A stretch of 64,000 nucleotides of DNA from the NCBI GenBank assembly GCA_900473685.1, contig UCNE01000022.1:115936-179935 (forward strand), in the 5' to 3' direction. This DNA is from Hyphomicrobiales bacterium (lineage in GTDB: Bacteria; Pseudomonadota; Alphaproteobacteria; Rhizobiales; Rhizobiaceae). The notes beneath the pieces were generated by a model. The model was given only the letters and a program-made list of their open reading frames with translations, was not told the origin of the DNA and searched no databases. Positions 29,021 to 38,335 of this stretch are shown here, piece after piece (positions within the stretch are counted from its first letter, which is position 1; each line of letters starts with the position of its first letter). The position numbers and the translations under genes are program-made.

Positions 29021-29869
29021 ATGCAGATCGACCTTATCGAAACCTTCCTCGACCTGATGGAAACCCGCAGTTTCAATCGCACGGCGGAACGGCTGAACAT
29101 CACGCAATCCACCGTGTCCCATCGGGTCAAGGCGCTCGAAGCACAGTTCAACCGCAAGCTTTTCACGCGCAACAAAGGGGGAACTGCGCCGACGGCATCC
29201 GGCCTGCGTTTCCTCGACCATGCCAAAGCGCTGCAGCATCAATGGCACGAGGCAACCCGCGCGGTGGAAAACGCCGGTACCTACGAGCGCTCGATGCGGC
29301 TCGGCATCCAGCATGATCTGGCCGAAGCCTTTGCCGGAAAATGGCTATCGTCCGTCCGGGCCGACCTGCCGACGACCTCGATCTATATGGAGGCCGATTA
29401 CTCCAACCAGATGAACCGCGATCTGGCAGCCGGAGATCTCGATCTCGCCATCCTTTATACGCCGCATTACCTGCCCGATCTTCACTATGAGCGGATCGGC
29501 GAAATGACCTACATGCTGGTCGGCACCGCGACGCGAACGGTCGGCGAATTGTTACCGGAAACCTATATCCAGGCCGTCTACTCTCCGGCGTTCGACCGTG
29601 CGCATCGGCTGGCCCTGCCGCAGCTTTCATCCGCTCCGCTGGCGTCAGGCCAGAATATCGCCATTACCGGCCTGCTGAAGACGCTGGGAGGGGCAGCCTA
29701 TGTGACGAGCAGCACGGCGCTGAGGCTCGAAGGCGAAGGCGCCGCTTTCCCCATCGCAGACGCCCCTCCGATACAGCAAGCTGTCTACGCCGCCACCAGC
29801 ATCCGCACCCGCCACGCCCACCAGCACCGCCGCATTATCGGCATCATGCAGGATTTGCTGGGGCAATAG
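29021..29869 (+). CDS. LysR-family regulator of the N-methyl demethylation operon (putative)
   Basis: 282 residues. Winged helix-turn-helix at residues 1-60 (LIETFLDLMETRSFNRTAERLNIT, then STVSHRVKALEAQFNRKLFTR), followed by an effector domain. It is divergent from the two FAD/GcvT genes and the Rieske gene, the usual arrangement of a LysR protein and its target. The ligand is unknown; a methylated amine or betaine would fit. Confidence 0.87.
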   Translation: MQIDLIETFLDLMETRSFNRTAERLNITQSTVSHRVKALEAQFNRKLFTRNKGGTAPTASGLRFLDHAKALQHQWHEATRAVENAGTYERSMRLGIQHDLAEAFAGKWLSSVRADLPTTSIYMEADYSNQMNRDLAAGDLDLAILYTPHYLPDLHYERIGEMTYMLVGTATRTVGELLPETYIQAVYSPAFDRAHRLALPQLSSAPLASGQNIAITGLLKTLGGAAYVTSSTALRLEGEGAAFPIADAPPIQQAVYAATSIRTRHAHQHRRIIGIMQDLLGQ

Positions 29870-29892
29870 GAAAAAGCGAAGGCGCGCCGCCC

Positions 29893-31704
29893 TCAATTCT
29901 GCGCGACGAGGTCCAGCTGCTGATCCTGCGTCAACCGCGCCAGCATATCGGCGGCCGGTACCGGATAGGCAATCGCATAGCCCTGCAGGATATCGCACCC
30001 GAGGCGGGTCAAGAGCTTAGCATGCTCCAGCGTCTCGACGCCTTCGGCGATAACCTCGATATTGAGCGCCTTGGCGATATCGATGATCGAGCGCAGAAGC
30101 CGTTTCTGTTCGCGTGACGTTGTGGTCGGCATGACCAGTTGCCGGTCGATCTTCATCCGCCGCGGCTTCAGCTTCACAAGCCCGATGATCGACGCATGGC
30201 CGGAGCCGAAATCATCGATCTCGACGTCGATGCCCATCGCCTTCAAACCGGCCACATTGGAAAACACCTCATCCTCGGTATCGTCCAGGAAAATGGTCTC
30301 CAGCAATTCGAATGCCAGCATATCCGGCTGTACATGCAGATGTTGAAGTTCGTCAATCAGCAGCGGATCCGACAACCGGGCCGCCGACACGTTCACCGCG
30401 ATGCGCGGCACATGCACGCCCTGCTTTATCCAGCTCTGCCGGTCTTTCAGCGCCGCCTTCAGGATCGCCGCATCCAGATCATCCAGCCGGCCGAGGCTTC
30501 CCGCAACCTTGATGAACTCACCCGGCAAAAGCAAACCGCGCTTCGGATGGCACCAGCGCGCCAGAACCTCCATGCCGACAATGCGCCGCGTCCGGGCGTC
30601 CACCTGGGCCTGATAGTAGGGAATGAATTCTCCCTTCTCCAGGCCATGGGCGAATTGCCTGCCAACGCGCTGCTCGTTGCTCAACTGCGCCTTCAACAGC
30701 GCCGAGTAGACCTCGACCCGGCCGCGGCCCAGTTTCTTGGCGCGGTGCAGCGCGATGTCCGATTGCGCCAGCAGGCCGGCAATATTGCGGCCACTGGCGG
30801 CTGCGACGCCGATCGAGCCGCCGGTCCGCAAGACCTCGTCATTGTGCCAGACCGATTGCTTCAATTGCTGCGCCAGCCGCTCGGCCCGGTTCTTGAGATC
30901 ATCCAGCGACGTGAAATTGGCAATCAGAACAGCGAATTCGTCACCGCTGACACGGGCGATGAAGGCGTTCTTCGGCATGCCCTCTTCAATTCGCTTGGCG
31001 CAGGATTTCAAAACGTCGTCACCAATCGCGTGGCCAGCCGTATCGTTGATCTGCTTGAACCGGTCCAGCCCGATATGCAGGATCGCCAGCTTTTCAAGAC
31101 CGGGGTCCTCGGCAAGCTCCGCCAACCGCCGGTCAAAGAAGCGGCGGTTGGGCAGTCCTGTCAGATAGTCGTGCTCGGCCGCATATTCGATCCGCCGCGT
31201 GCTGGCTTCAAGAGCGACGGCGCGTGCCTCGGCGATCGCCGTCTGCCGCCGCAGTTCGCGATTGAGCAGCACGTCTGCGGTAACATCCCATTCGGCCCCA
31301 ATGAGCGTGATATTGCCGTCTTCCTCGAAACAATAGGCCCGCGACCTCAGGTAGCGGATTTCACCGTCCGGCAGAATGATCCGGTATTCCGAAGAGTAGA
31401 CATCCTTGGCTGCGATCGCCCTGTCAAAATCAGCCTGGGCCTGGGCAAAATCATCGGGATGGATGGCGTTCATCCAGACCTCCGCCTTGACGCGCTTCTG
31501 CGTCTTGCCGGTAGCGTAGATACGGTGCATCTGCAGATCCCAGACGACTTCGTCCTTCTGGGTATCGTGCTCCCACACACCGATCTGGGAAGCGTCAAGC
31601 GCAAGCCCAAGGCGGCGAAGAATATTCTGGAATTCCTGTTCGGACCTCGCCGCTTTCATGGTTTTCTCTATGACGGATTCTTCGCGCATCAGCGTGCGCG
31701 CCAT
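29893..31704 (-). CDS. PAS-GGDEF-EAL protein for cyclic di-GMP turnover
   Basis: 603 residues, no membrane span. A PAS/PAC sensor is at about residues 30-150 (GVWEHDTQKDEVVWDLQMHRIY, FEEDGNITLIGAEWDVT). The GGDEF domain, about 190-345, has SGDEF at the active site rather than GGDEF. The EAL domain, about 355-595, has MEVLARW rather than EALxRW, but keeps later catalytic blocks (NVSAARL, DDFGSGHASI, AEGVET). SGDEF and EVL variants are found in active enzymes, so either activity is possible. It stands alone, convergent with the LysR gene. Confidence 0.88.
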   Translation of the reverse strand: MARTLMREESVIEKTMKAARSEQEFQNILRRLGLALDASQIGVWEHDTQKDEVVWDLQMHRIYATGKTQKRVKAEVWMNAIHPDDFAQAQADFDRAIAAKDVYSSEYRIILPDGEIRYLRSRAYCFEEDGNITLIGAEWDVTADVLLNRELRRQTAIAEARAVALEASTRRIEYAAEHDYLTGLPNRRFFDRRLAELAEDPGLEKLAILHIGLDRFKQINDTAGHAIGDDVLKSCAKRIEEGMPKNAFIARVSGDEFAVLIANFTSLDDLKNRAERLAQQLKQSVWHNDEVLRTGGSIGVAAASGRNIAGLLAQSDIALHRAKKLGRGRVEVYSALLKAQLSNEQRVGRQFAHGLEKGEFIPYYQAQVDARTRRIVGMEVLARWCHPKRGLLLPGEFIKVAGSLGRLDDLDAAILKAALKDRQSWIKQGVHVPRIAVNVSAARLSDPLLIDELQHLHVQPDMLAFELLETIFLDDTEDEVFSNVAGLKAMGIDVEIDDFGSGHASIIGLVKLKPRRMKIDRQLVMPTTTSREQKRLLRSIIDIAKALNIEVIAEGVETLEHAKLLTRLGCDILQGYAIAYPVPAADMLARLTQDQQLDLVAQN

Positions 31705-31940
31705 TCTACACCAAGGTTCCTAAAGAACTATTGTTCCGTTATTGATGGCGAGCAACGTTAAAAATAATCAACCAGCAGATGTTGCTTTAAATAAATGAGT
31801 TGCAACTTAGGCGCTCTCAGCGAGATCTTGCATATTAAAATCCGACATTCGGCGCAAAATCAACAGCGGCAATGCGTCATGACAGGTCGCAGCCTCGAAT
31901 TGACATGACAGGGGTGTCGGCATAATCATTGCCCAATCAA

Positions 31941-32205
31941 TTGGTTCCCTGTGAGCGAGGCGCTTTCGGGGAGTAAATGGGAATGTGACGGATGGACCCA
32001 TTCTGGGCATCTCTATCACGGCCGACCCCGCGACTGTAGAGCGGTCAGAGCTTGTCATGCCGGTATGCTCGACCGGTAAAAGCCACTGTGGCAAGGGATT
32101 TTTCGTCCCCGCCCCGGGAAGGCAAGACAGGCTCCTTGGCGCGAAAGCGCCTGACGCCGCGAGCCAGGAAACCTGCCGATTGATGAAGGGCATGGTGCCC
32201 AATTG
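31941..32205 (+). ncRNA. Cobalamin riboswitch upstream of cbtBA
   Basis: The 3' part contains the B12 box GCGAGCCAGGAAACCTGCCG at 32159-32178, matching the consensus GCCAGGAGACCTGCC with one change. Upstream are other conserved elements of the class in order: TGGGAATGTG near 31978, CCCGCGACTGTAGAG near 32026, AAAAGCCACTGTGGC near 32078, and CGGGAAGGCAAGACAGG near 32115. A short GGGCATGGTGCCC hairpin after the B12 box may be part of the expression platform. It should reduce cbtB and cbtA expression when cobalamin is abundant. The 5' edge is approximate. The rest of 31705-31940 shows no gene. Confidence 0.9.
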
Positions 32206-32241
32206 GTGGGAGATTTCCCACGCGCCATCACGGAGGTTGTC

Positions 32242-32418
32242 ATGGCTACGACTACAGTTTCAAGCATTCCGCTTTCTCTCAACGACCGCATCACCACGGC
32301 TATTCTTGCCCTTTTGATTGGTGGTTTCCTGGTCTTCGGTGCCGGCCTTGCCAACTCCGCCGTGCTGCACGATACCGCCCACGATGTCCGCCATTCCTAC
32401 GGCTTCCCCTGCCATTGA
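32242..32418 (+). CDS. cbtB: Cobalt transporter subunit CbtB
   Basis: 58 residues with GGAGG five bases before the ATG. One membrane span (TTAILALLIGGFLVFGAGLA) is followed by the histidine-rich tail HDTAHDVRHSYGFPCH that is the mark of CbtB and is thought to bind cobalt. It lies 37 bases after the cobalamin riboswitch and 194 bp before cbtA. CbtAB is a predicted cobalt importer, known mainly from its B12 regulation. Confidence 0.92.
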   Translation: MATTTVSSIPLSLNDRITTAILALLIGGFLVFGAGLANSAVLHDTAHDVRHSYGFPCH

Positions 32419-32612
32419 TGCCGATCGTTGAAAGCCCTGGGCTTTCCGCACTCTATCGGTGAACAGGATCGTGAATTCCATTTTGGAAATCGCGCAGCGG
32501 TAAATTGCGTCCATGCACTGGCATCGGGCGGTTTTTGCCATGGGGAATTGAAACACAGCAGGCGTTGAGCACGGACAGATAGATCTGCTCCGCTTGAATT
32601 TGGGGGTATCAC

Positions 32613-33386
32613 ATGATTGTCAAAACACTTCTGGCCGCATTGGTGGCTGGACTGATCGCGGGCGTCTTCATGACCGCGGCGCAGGAATTGCGGGTGGTCC
32701 CGCTTATCCTTCACGCCGAGGAATATGAGGTCAAGGAACCCGCTGCAGAGCCGCCAGCTGCCACCGAAGGCCAGCAGCAGCACTCTTCGCTCACGCATTC
32801 ATCGGTAATCGGCGAGATGCTGTCGGCACTCTCACCGGTCACGCCGGCCTATGCTCATGAGGGTGAACACGAAGACGAGGGCGGCATCATGTTCGGCATG
32901 AGCCGATTCTCCGGCACGCTGCTTGCCAATCTGGTGGCAGGCGCCGGCTTCGGCCTTTTGCTTGCAGGCGCCAGCCTTGTCTTCAATTATCCGGTCACGC
33001 TCCGCAACGGCGCGCTCTGGGGCGCATGCGGCTGGCTGGCCATCCATCTCCTGCCCGCCATCGGCCTGCCGCCGGAACTGCCGGGCTTTCCTGCCGCCGA
33101 TTTGCATGACCGGCAGATCTGGTGGATTGCAACGATCGTGCTCTCGGTCGCCGGCCTTTATCTCGTCGTATTGCGCGGTGAAATCATCGCCAAGATCATC
33201 GGCCTTGTCCTGATTGCTGCACCGCATGCCTATGGCGCGCCGCAGCCGTCGGATATCTCAAGCCCGGTTCCAGCCGTCCTCGGCGCGGAATTTGCAGTCG
33301 CCGCCCTGGCAACGACACTGGCGTTCTGGATCGTGCTCGGCGTGATCTCAGGCTACCTGAACGACCGGTTTTTGAAATCGGCTTAA
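32613..33386 (+). CDS. cbtA: Cobalt transporter subunit CbtA
   Basis: 257 residues with several membrane spans: residues about 4-24 (LLAALVAGLIAGVFMTAAQE), then a long acidic/His loop (HEGEHEDEGGI near 87-98), and four further spans (LVAGAGFGLLLAGASLVF; GACGWLAIHLLPAIG; IATIVLSVAGLYLVV; ALATTLAFWIVLGVISGYL). The conserved LIAAPHAYGAPQP is typical of CbtA. It is the partner of CbtB in predicted cobalt uptake for B12 synthesis. The gap between them holds no other gene. Confidence 0.92.
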   Translation: MIVKTLLAALVAGLIAGVFMTAAQELRVVPLILHAEEYEVKEPAAEPPAATEGQQQHSSLTHSSVIGEMLSALSPVTPAYAHEGEHEDEGGIMFGMSRFSGTLLANLVAGAGFGLLLAGASLVFNYPVTLRNGALWGACGWLAIHLLPAIGLPPELPGFPAADLHDRQIWWIATIVLSVAGLYLVVLRGEIIAKIIGLVLIAAPHAYGAPQPSDISSPVPAVLGAEFAVAALATTLAFWIVLGVISGYLNDRFLKSA

Positions 33387-33432
33387 GCCCATGACAAATG
33401 CCGCGCAGGCATGGCTTGCGCGGCATTTCCAA

Positions 33433-34290
33433 TCAGCGGCCGCCTGTGCGCTCGACATGGGCGCGCAGGCGGCTTTTTTGCGTCTCATCGTCGAGAAGCA
33501 CGCAGACATCGCAAAAATCCCCACCGTCTGTGCGATAGTAGAGACAGCAGCCGCTTCGCAGGCGGAACAGGCGTTCGACCGGAACTCCACCGCAGATGGC
33601 GCCGATCCTGGTATATCGAACAACGTCAGAAGAAAGCGGCGAGCCTGCCCGGTTGATGATAGCAAGCGCGGCGGCCATTGCCCGCTCCTCCTCACCCAAA
33701 GCCGCGCCGATCTCCAGAAACGCACCCGCAAGACCATCGGCCACCAGCCGCCACTGGGCAACGCGGGACAAACCAGTACGACCCTGTAGGGCGTCGATTA
33801 CCGGAATGAAGCTTTCGGCAAAAAGATCGTGAAACAGCAGCGCCGGGTCTTCACCGCGCAAGGTGTGTTCGAAGTAAAAATCGAGGCGGCGGGCATCGGA
33901 TGGGCGATTATCCACCGGCGAAACCCAATCCTGCGGAACGGCAGGTTCAAACTGCAGCGCCAGTCGATCCGGGCGCAGGTCGGGAACGAGGCCTGTTCGC
34001 AGATAGATTGCACCGGCCGCGACGCTTAGATGGTGGCTGTAGAATGAAATGAGATGCGCGCCTCTGACGCGATCATCCATGCCATCAGCAAAACGGTTTT
34101 GATAATCCAGCAGACACTCGATCATACCGCCATCATGGCGCCACGCATTGGCAACGGATAGAAAATCGCTGCCTTTCACCCCGAGGGACGCGGCGACCTG
34201 CGGGAAATGCTTCGCCTGCCAGACGATGGCGGCTTCGGCCTGCTCCACATCCGTCTCCCGAAAACTGCCTGAATCCCGGTTCTCGTCCAA
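33433..34290 (-). CDS. FhuF-like [2Fe-2S] iron reductase
   Basis: 285 residues with the classical FhuF cysteine cluster at the C-terminus: CC-x10-C-x2-C (SGCCLYYRT...FCDVC). The N-terminal part is otherwise unlike the FhuF at 18127. It is likely to accept electrons and reduce ferric siderophore in the cytoplasm. It follows a glycoside-hydrolase-like gene on the same strand after a 36-base gap, an odd partner for an iron protein, and no siderophore importer is adjacent. Confidence 0.78.
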   Translation of the reverse strand: MDENRDSGSFRETDVEQAEAAIVWQAKHFPQVAASLGVKGSDFLSVANAWRHDGGMIECLLDYQNRFADGMDDRVRGAHLISFYSHHLSVAAGAIYLRTGLVPDLRPDRLALQFEPAVPQDWVSPVDNRPSDARRLDFYFEHTLRGEDPALLFHDLFAESFIPVIDALQGRTGLSRVAQWRLVADGLAGAFLEIGAALGEEERAMAAALAIINRAGSPLSSDVVRYTRIGAICGGVPVERLFRLRSGCCLYYRTDGGDFCDVCVLLDDETQKSRLRAHVERTGGR

Positions 34291-34326
34291 AGGCGCCGCC
34301 CGTTGTCTGCTGGCAGCCCGTTTACC

Positions 34327-35616
34327 TCAAAGCCAGCCGCCGGAAAAGCCTGCCCGCCTGAGGCCACGCCGGATAACCGGCGTTTCACGCAGCATGTTCC
34401 AGTAGAGGCCGCTACGATGGTTCTCGATCATCATCACCAGCAGCCCCTGGTCCAGGCCAACGCTGCGGTTGTTGAGCCATCCCTCAGCCGTCTTGCCGGG
34501 GACGCTCGGATTGAAACTGCCGAGAAAACGGCCATCCGCGATGACATCGGGATAGCTCGACAGGATGTGCCGTGTCGCCGACATCGCAGCCTCCTGCTCG
34601 AATGGAAGACATGCAAGCGGCGCCCAGGGCGCAAGCGTGCCATCGTCCGGCCCCAGCGGCGCACCGCGCGCGGCATAGCCTGCAAACTGCTGACGGCGCC
34701 CATCCAGCAGGCGGCGCGGACGCTGCGGACCATCGCTCGATGTCAGCCCCCAGGCATCGGCGCCATAGCCGGTAAAGTTGCCGGGGTTGGTGATGGCATA
34801 GTCACGCTGGACGGCAATCGCGCGACGGGTGTTTTCGAAATAGTCCGTATCGTGCACGTCCACGGCAGCATCGCGGATGCCGCGAAAGTCAATCCACGCA
34901 TGGGAAAACAGGTGGATGAAAAGCGGTCCGGCATGGAGGTACGGTTTGCCCTTCACCGTCATCCAGTCGAACTTGCTGGCAAAGACATCATAGCTTTCCC
35001 TGCCGATCGGATAGGACGGCGAGGCCAGAGCCAGCGTGTAAAGGATGAGCGCTTCGCTATAGGATTCCCAGTGATAGGGCAAAAAACCCGTCCGCGGCTT
35101 CCATCCGAGCCACAAGGCCCCCTGGCCGTCCAACGCCCAGGCCCAGTTCGCCCGGGCATAGAGCATATCGGCAAGAGAGCGGATCTCGGTCTCGACCTCG
35201 TTGTCCTGTTTGAAATAGGCAGCCGCCGTTATCATGCCGGCGATCAGAAGGGCGCTGTCGATCAGCGAAAGCTCGCTGCGCCATGTCCGCAGGCCGGTCT
35301 TCATGTCCAGAAAATGGTAATAGAGCCCTTTATAGCCGGTCGCATCCTTGCTGCGGCTTTGCGGGCTTGTGGCAAAAAAACGCAACGTCACCAGCGTTCT
35401 TGCGGCAGCATCCTGCCGGCTCATCCACCCTCTCTCGACGCCAACCGGATAGGCGGAAAGGCCAAAGCCGGTCGCGGCGATGCTGGAAGGCGCGCCGGGC
35501 AGAGAGGTATCAGCAATCAAGCCGTTTTCGGGATTGACGAACTCTAGAAAGTATCCGAACGCCGCTTGCTGCAACCGGTCGACAATGACCATGTCGGTTT
35601 CGTTTTTCAGAAGCAT
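34327..35616 (-). CDS. GH144-like beta-1,2-glucanase / putative glucoamylase family protein
   Basis: About 429 residues starting at the ATG at 35616, which has TGGAG upstream; a GTG 57 bases earlier has none. The family blocks are clear: SIAATGFGLSAYPVGVERGW, GYKGLYYHFLDM, WRSELSLIDSALLIAG, YSEALILYTLALASP and FIHLFSHAWIDFRGI. Related enzymes cut beta-1,2-glucans, and the same fold occurs in cyclic beta-1,2-glucan synthases that rhizobia use. No signal peptide is visible, so a cytoplasmic role on imported or internal glucan is possible. Confidence 0.82.
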   Translation of the reverse strand: MLLKNETDMVIVDRLQQAAFGYFLEFVNPENGLIADTSLPGAPSSIAATGFGLSAYPVGVERGWMSRQDAAARTLVTLRFFATSPQSRSKDATGYKGLYYHFLDMKTGLRTWRSELSLIDSALLIAGMITAAAYFKQDNEVETEIRSLADMLYARANWAWALDGQGALWLGWKPRTGFLPYHWESYSEALILYTLALASPSYPIGRESYDVFASKFDWMTVKGKPYLHAGPLFIHLFSHAWIDFRGIRDAAVDVHDTDYFENTRRAIAVQRDYAITNPGNFTGYGADAWGLTSSDGPQRPRRLLDGRRQQFAGYAARGAPLGPDDGTLAPWAPLACLPFEQEAAMSATRHILSSYPDVIADGRFLGSFNPSVPGKTAEGWLNNRSVGLDQGLLVMMIENHRSGLYWNMLRETPVIRRGLRRAGFSGGWL

Positions 35617-35771
35617 TGCAGGCTTACTCCAGTCGATCGAAAATTCACTAAAACGCACGCCATTACAAATCACCGATTGTTGAAGTCGTCCGCATCCGGA
35701 ACGGTCGCCTCACTGACGATGTGTGTTACATTTTAGTTTCATACGATCTTCAGCTGCGATTGGATGACCGG

Positions 35772-36569
35772 ATGCTCATAACTCTTGCGATGTTTCTGAC
35801 AATTTCGGGCACGCCTCTTGCGACGCCGGTCGCCGACGCCGCTCCGGTCGATGTTGCGCTGGTGCTTGCCGTCGACATGTCGGGGTCGATGGATATCGAG
35901 GAAGCGCAGGTGCAGCGCATGGGTTATGTCGAGGCCTTGCGCCATCCGGATTTCATCAACGCGGTCACGTCCGGCCTCAACGGCCGCATCGCCATCAGCT
36001 ATTTCGAGTGGGCCGGAAGCGTCAACGAAACCTCCGTTGTCACCTGGAGATTGATTGACGACGCGCAGGATGCTGCGGAGCTGGCCGAGCATCTTGCTTC
36101 CCGGCCAGTGTTCACCCGCCGCGGGACCTCGATTTCCAATGCCATCACCTTCGCATCGAAACTGATATCGGCGAGCCCCTACGACGCGATGCGCCGGGTG
36201 GTCGACATATCCGGCGATGGCCCAAACAATCTCGGCCCGCCGGTCGACCCGGCGCGCAACGCAGCTGTTGCCAGCGGCATCATCATCAATGGCCTTGCCA
36301 TCATCATTCGCCCGTCCGTCGGCACGGCTTCGCTTGACCGGTATTATGCGGATTGCGTCATCGGCGGCCCCGGCTCATTCGTCCTGCCTGTCCACCAGCC
36401 GGAGGATTTCGCCGTCGCCATCCGCCAGAAACTGGTGATGGAAGTCAGCAGTTCGAGACCGGCGGCGCGGATTATCCCGGCCCAGAACACACCGCCCACC
36501 GACTGCCTGATGGGCGAAAAACTGCGTCCCGGCTTTCTCGACCGGGTCTATCCGCAACTGGACAAGTAG
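35772..36569 (+). CDS. Exported DUF1194 protein, von Willebrand factor A fold
   Basis: About 265 residues; the ATG at 35772 opens a signal peptide (LITLAMFLTISGTPLATPVADA). The MIDAS metal motif DMSGSMD lies near residue 36, with a second element TRRGTSISNAI near 120 and VDISGDGPNN near 145. The family is widespread in rhizobia as predicted periplasmic proteins without known function. It is divergent from the glucanase gene across about 155 bp. The open frame reaches further upstream, but without a ribosome site. Confidence 0.82.
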   Translation: MLITLAMFLTISGTPLATPVADAAPVDVALVLAVDMSGSMDIEEAQVQRMGYVEALRHPDFINAVTSGLNGRIAISYFEWAGSVNETSVVTWRLIDDAQDAAELAEHLASRPVFTRRGTSISNAITFASKLISASPYDAMRRVVDISGDGPNNLGPPVDPARNAAVASGIIINGLAIIIRPSVGTASLDRYYADCVIGGPGSFVLPVHQPEDFAVAIRQKLVMEVSSSRPAARIIPAQNTPPTDCLMGEKLRPGFLDRVYPQLDK

Positions 36570-36735
36570 CACCGGCAACTATCGCTTTCGGCTTTTACCA
36601 CGGCCGCAAGTATATTGGCAGCGCCTCAGGGTAAAGCCGTGAGGGCCAAAATCGCTCTGAACATCAGGGGAGAACGAGAAATTTCACGAGACCCATGACT
36701 TCCCAAGCCATTCCTATTTATAGGAATCGGCTGGT

Positions 36736-38037
36736 CTACGATCCGGATGCACTGGTGGCGACGGTTGATTGATGAGCCGCAATTACCCGCGCTGCCGCCT
36801 CACGGCCGGCAATGATGGCGCCTTCGATATAGGCAGGGAATGACGACGCCAACTCCGACGAGGCAAAATGCACCGGCGGCACTCCGGCCCGCAGAATATC
36901 TTCGGCATCATAAGCCTGAAGACCGGCGATCACATCGCTGTAACCGCCGCCACTCCATGGATCGTCCACCCAGTCCCGGATCATCAAACCCGTGACATCA
37001 GCGGCCTCCCCGCCCAGAGCCTCGACCAGCCGGCGGCGAATTTCCGCTTCAATGAACGCTCTTCCCTTGCCGCTCCATTCGACCGCAAGCGGGCCGCCAA
37101 CGAACACGACCAACGCCACCGCCTTTATACTGCTGACATCACATGCAAAAAGCCCCAGCGTATCGCGCCACATGATCATGCCGCTCAGCCCGCGATCACG
37201 CCAGAATGGCCGTTCGTAGCGCACCAGTGCCTTGATCACCGTCCCGCTCTTCCAGGCAGCCAATGCACCGGCAAGCGGCCCCGGCAACGCGGGTTCATGC
37301 GCGATGCGCGACGCCATCACCGGCGGCACGGCAATGAGTACCTGGCGCGCCATCAACACGTCGCCTTTACCAGTCGTTACTGCGACAGAATCCTCTTTGC
37401 GCGCTATACCGGCGACGGGCGTATCGAGCCGCAGGTGCTGACCGAGCGTTGCCGCCAGAGTAGTGGCCGCGGCATGGATCGTGCCTTCGGCGAAATACTG
37501 TAGCTCGTTGCCGTTGCTGATCGTGCGCCGGTCATTGTCAATCAGATACCAAAGTGGAATTTCCCCGACCGGCCGGCACCAGAGCCCTTCGACCATCGCC
37601 TGGAAGCTCGCCTTTGCGCCCGGTGGATCACTCTGGCGGCCAAGCCATTCCCCCGCCGTCAGACCGGCTATCGCCGGGTCGCGCGGATCGATCCGGTTGG
37701 CGCGGGCACGAATCCGGCCGGACTCGGCGAAAGACGAACCGGTCCCGGCAAACTGCGGCGGCTGAACCAGGAAGTCGCCCTCCAGCGGCGTTTCCGCCAA
37801 GGGCAGTTCGAACCGCCGCGCCAGTGCCATCACGTTCGGCATCTCGTCACAGATGAACTGTCCACCCGTGTCCATCGCCACGCCATCGGCAAACGCCATG
37901 GCCTCGACCCTGCCACCAACACAGTCGCGGGCCTCGAGCACGATCACGTCGAGACCGGCCGAAACCAGCGCAGCCGCTGCCGAAAGGCCGGTAAAACCGG
38001 CCCCTGCAACGATCACATCTGCATCATACTCGCTCAA
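36736..38037 (-). CDS. Flavin-containing amine oxidase
   Basis: 433 residues. FAD-binding GAGFTGLSAAAALVSAG at residues 11-27, LEARDCVGGRV near 35-45, and the C-terminal FAD site GAIIAGREAAARVI near 405, as in the monoamine oxidase family. The start is a TTG that overlaps (TTGA) the stop of a ruined binding-protein gene just upstream, a relic of translational coupling. It probably oxidises an amine or polyamine to an aldehyde; the substrate is not evident. The 166-bp gap beyond its stop holds only an 18-base palindrome ATTCCTATTTATAGGAAT. Confidence 0.88.
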   Translation of the reverse strand: MSEYDADVIVAGAGFTGLSAAAALVSAGLDVIVLEARDCVGGRVEAMAFADGVAMDTGGQFICDEMPNVMALARRFELPLAETPLEGDFLVQPPQFAGTGSSFAESGRIRARANRIDPRDPAIAGLTAGEWLGRQSDPPGAKASFQAMVEGLWCRPVGEIPLWYLIDNDRRTISNGNELQYFAEGTIHAAATTLAATLGQHLRLDTPVAGIARKEDSVAVTTGKGDVLMARQVLIAVPPVMASRIAHEPALPGPLAGALAAWKSGTVIKALVRYERPFWRDRGLSGMIMWRDTLGLFACDVSSIKAVALVVFVGGPLAVEWSGKGRAFIEAEIRRRLVEALGGEAADVTGLMIRDWVDDPWSGGGYSDVIAGLQAYDAEDILRAGVPPVHFASSELASSFPAYIEGAIIAGREAAARVIAAHQSTVATSASGS

Positions 38038-38190
38038 TAGCCCGCCTTGATCTTCTCGAATTCGGCAATCATCTTCTAACGTAGTTCGCTCGGCATTGGC
38101 GACTCGAACAGCGTCTTGCCGACGAATTTATCGACATCCGCATAACCCTTCGCAGTCAGGATCGCCGGATCACTGATCGCGCGCGCCGAT
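38034..38190 (-). pseudogene. C-terminal remnant of an ABC substrate-binding protein
   Basis: Reading the minus strand gives AISDPAILTAKGYADVDKFV, then FESPMPSELR, a TAG stop, then KMIAEFEKIKAGY and a TGA. This is the kind of C-terminus found in polyamine-type binding proteins of rhizobia, with an internal stop where a glutamine codon would be expected. Nothing upstream continues the frame, so most of the gene has been lost. Its terminal TGA overlaps the TTG start of the amine oxidase. Confidence 0.65.
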
Positions 38191-38335
38191 CTCGATCTGC
38201 TGGCGCTCGAAAAGAACGATTGGGGCGGGGGTACCGCATCTGCTCGCGGCTCGATGCCGAGGACCTGCTGAATGTCCTCAGGCGCCGGAAAATCGGCGCG
38301 GAGTGGATAGAGCGGCTAAGGGCCACTCGGTAAAA
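38191..38335 (+). pseudogene. Short frameshifted coding remnant, unidentified
   Basis: The plus strand reads ADLDLLALEKNDWGG and then, after a change of frame in a run of G, YRICSRLDAEDLLNVLRRRK through EWIERLRATR to a TAA at about 38332. The two parts look like one interrupted protein of unknown family. The frameshift and lack of a start suggest decay. I cannot name the protein. Confidence 0.35.
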
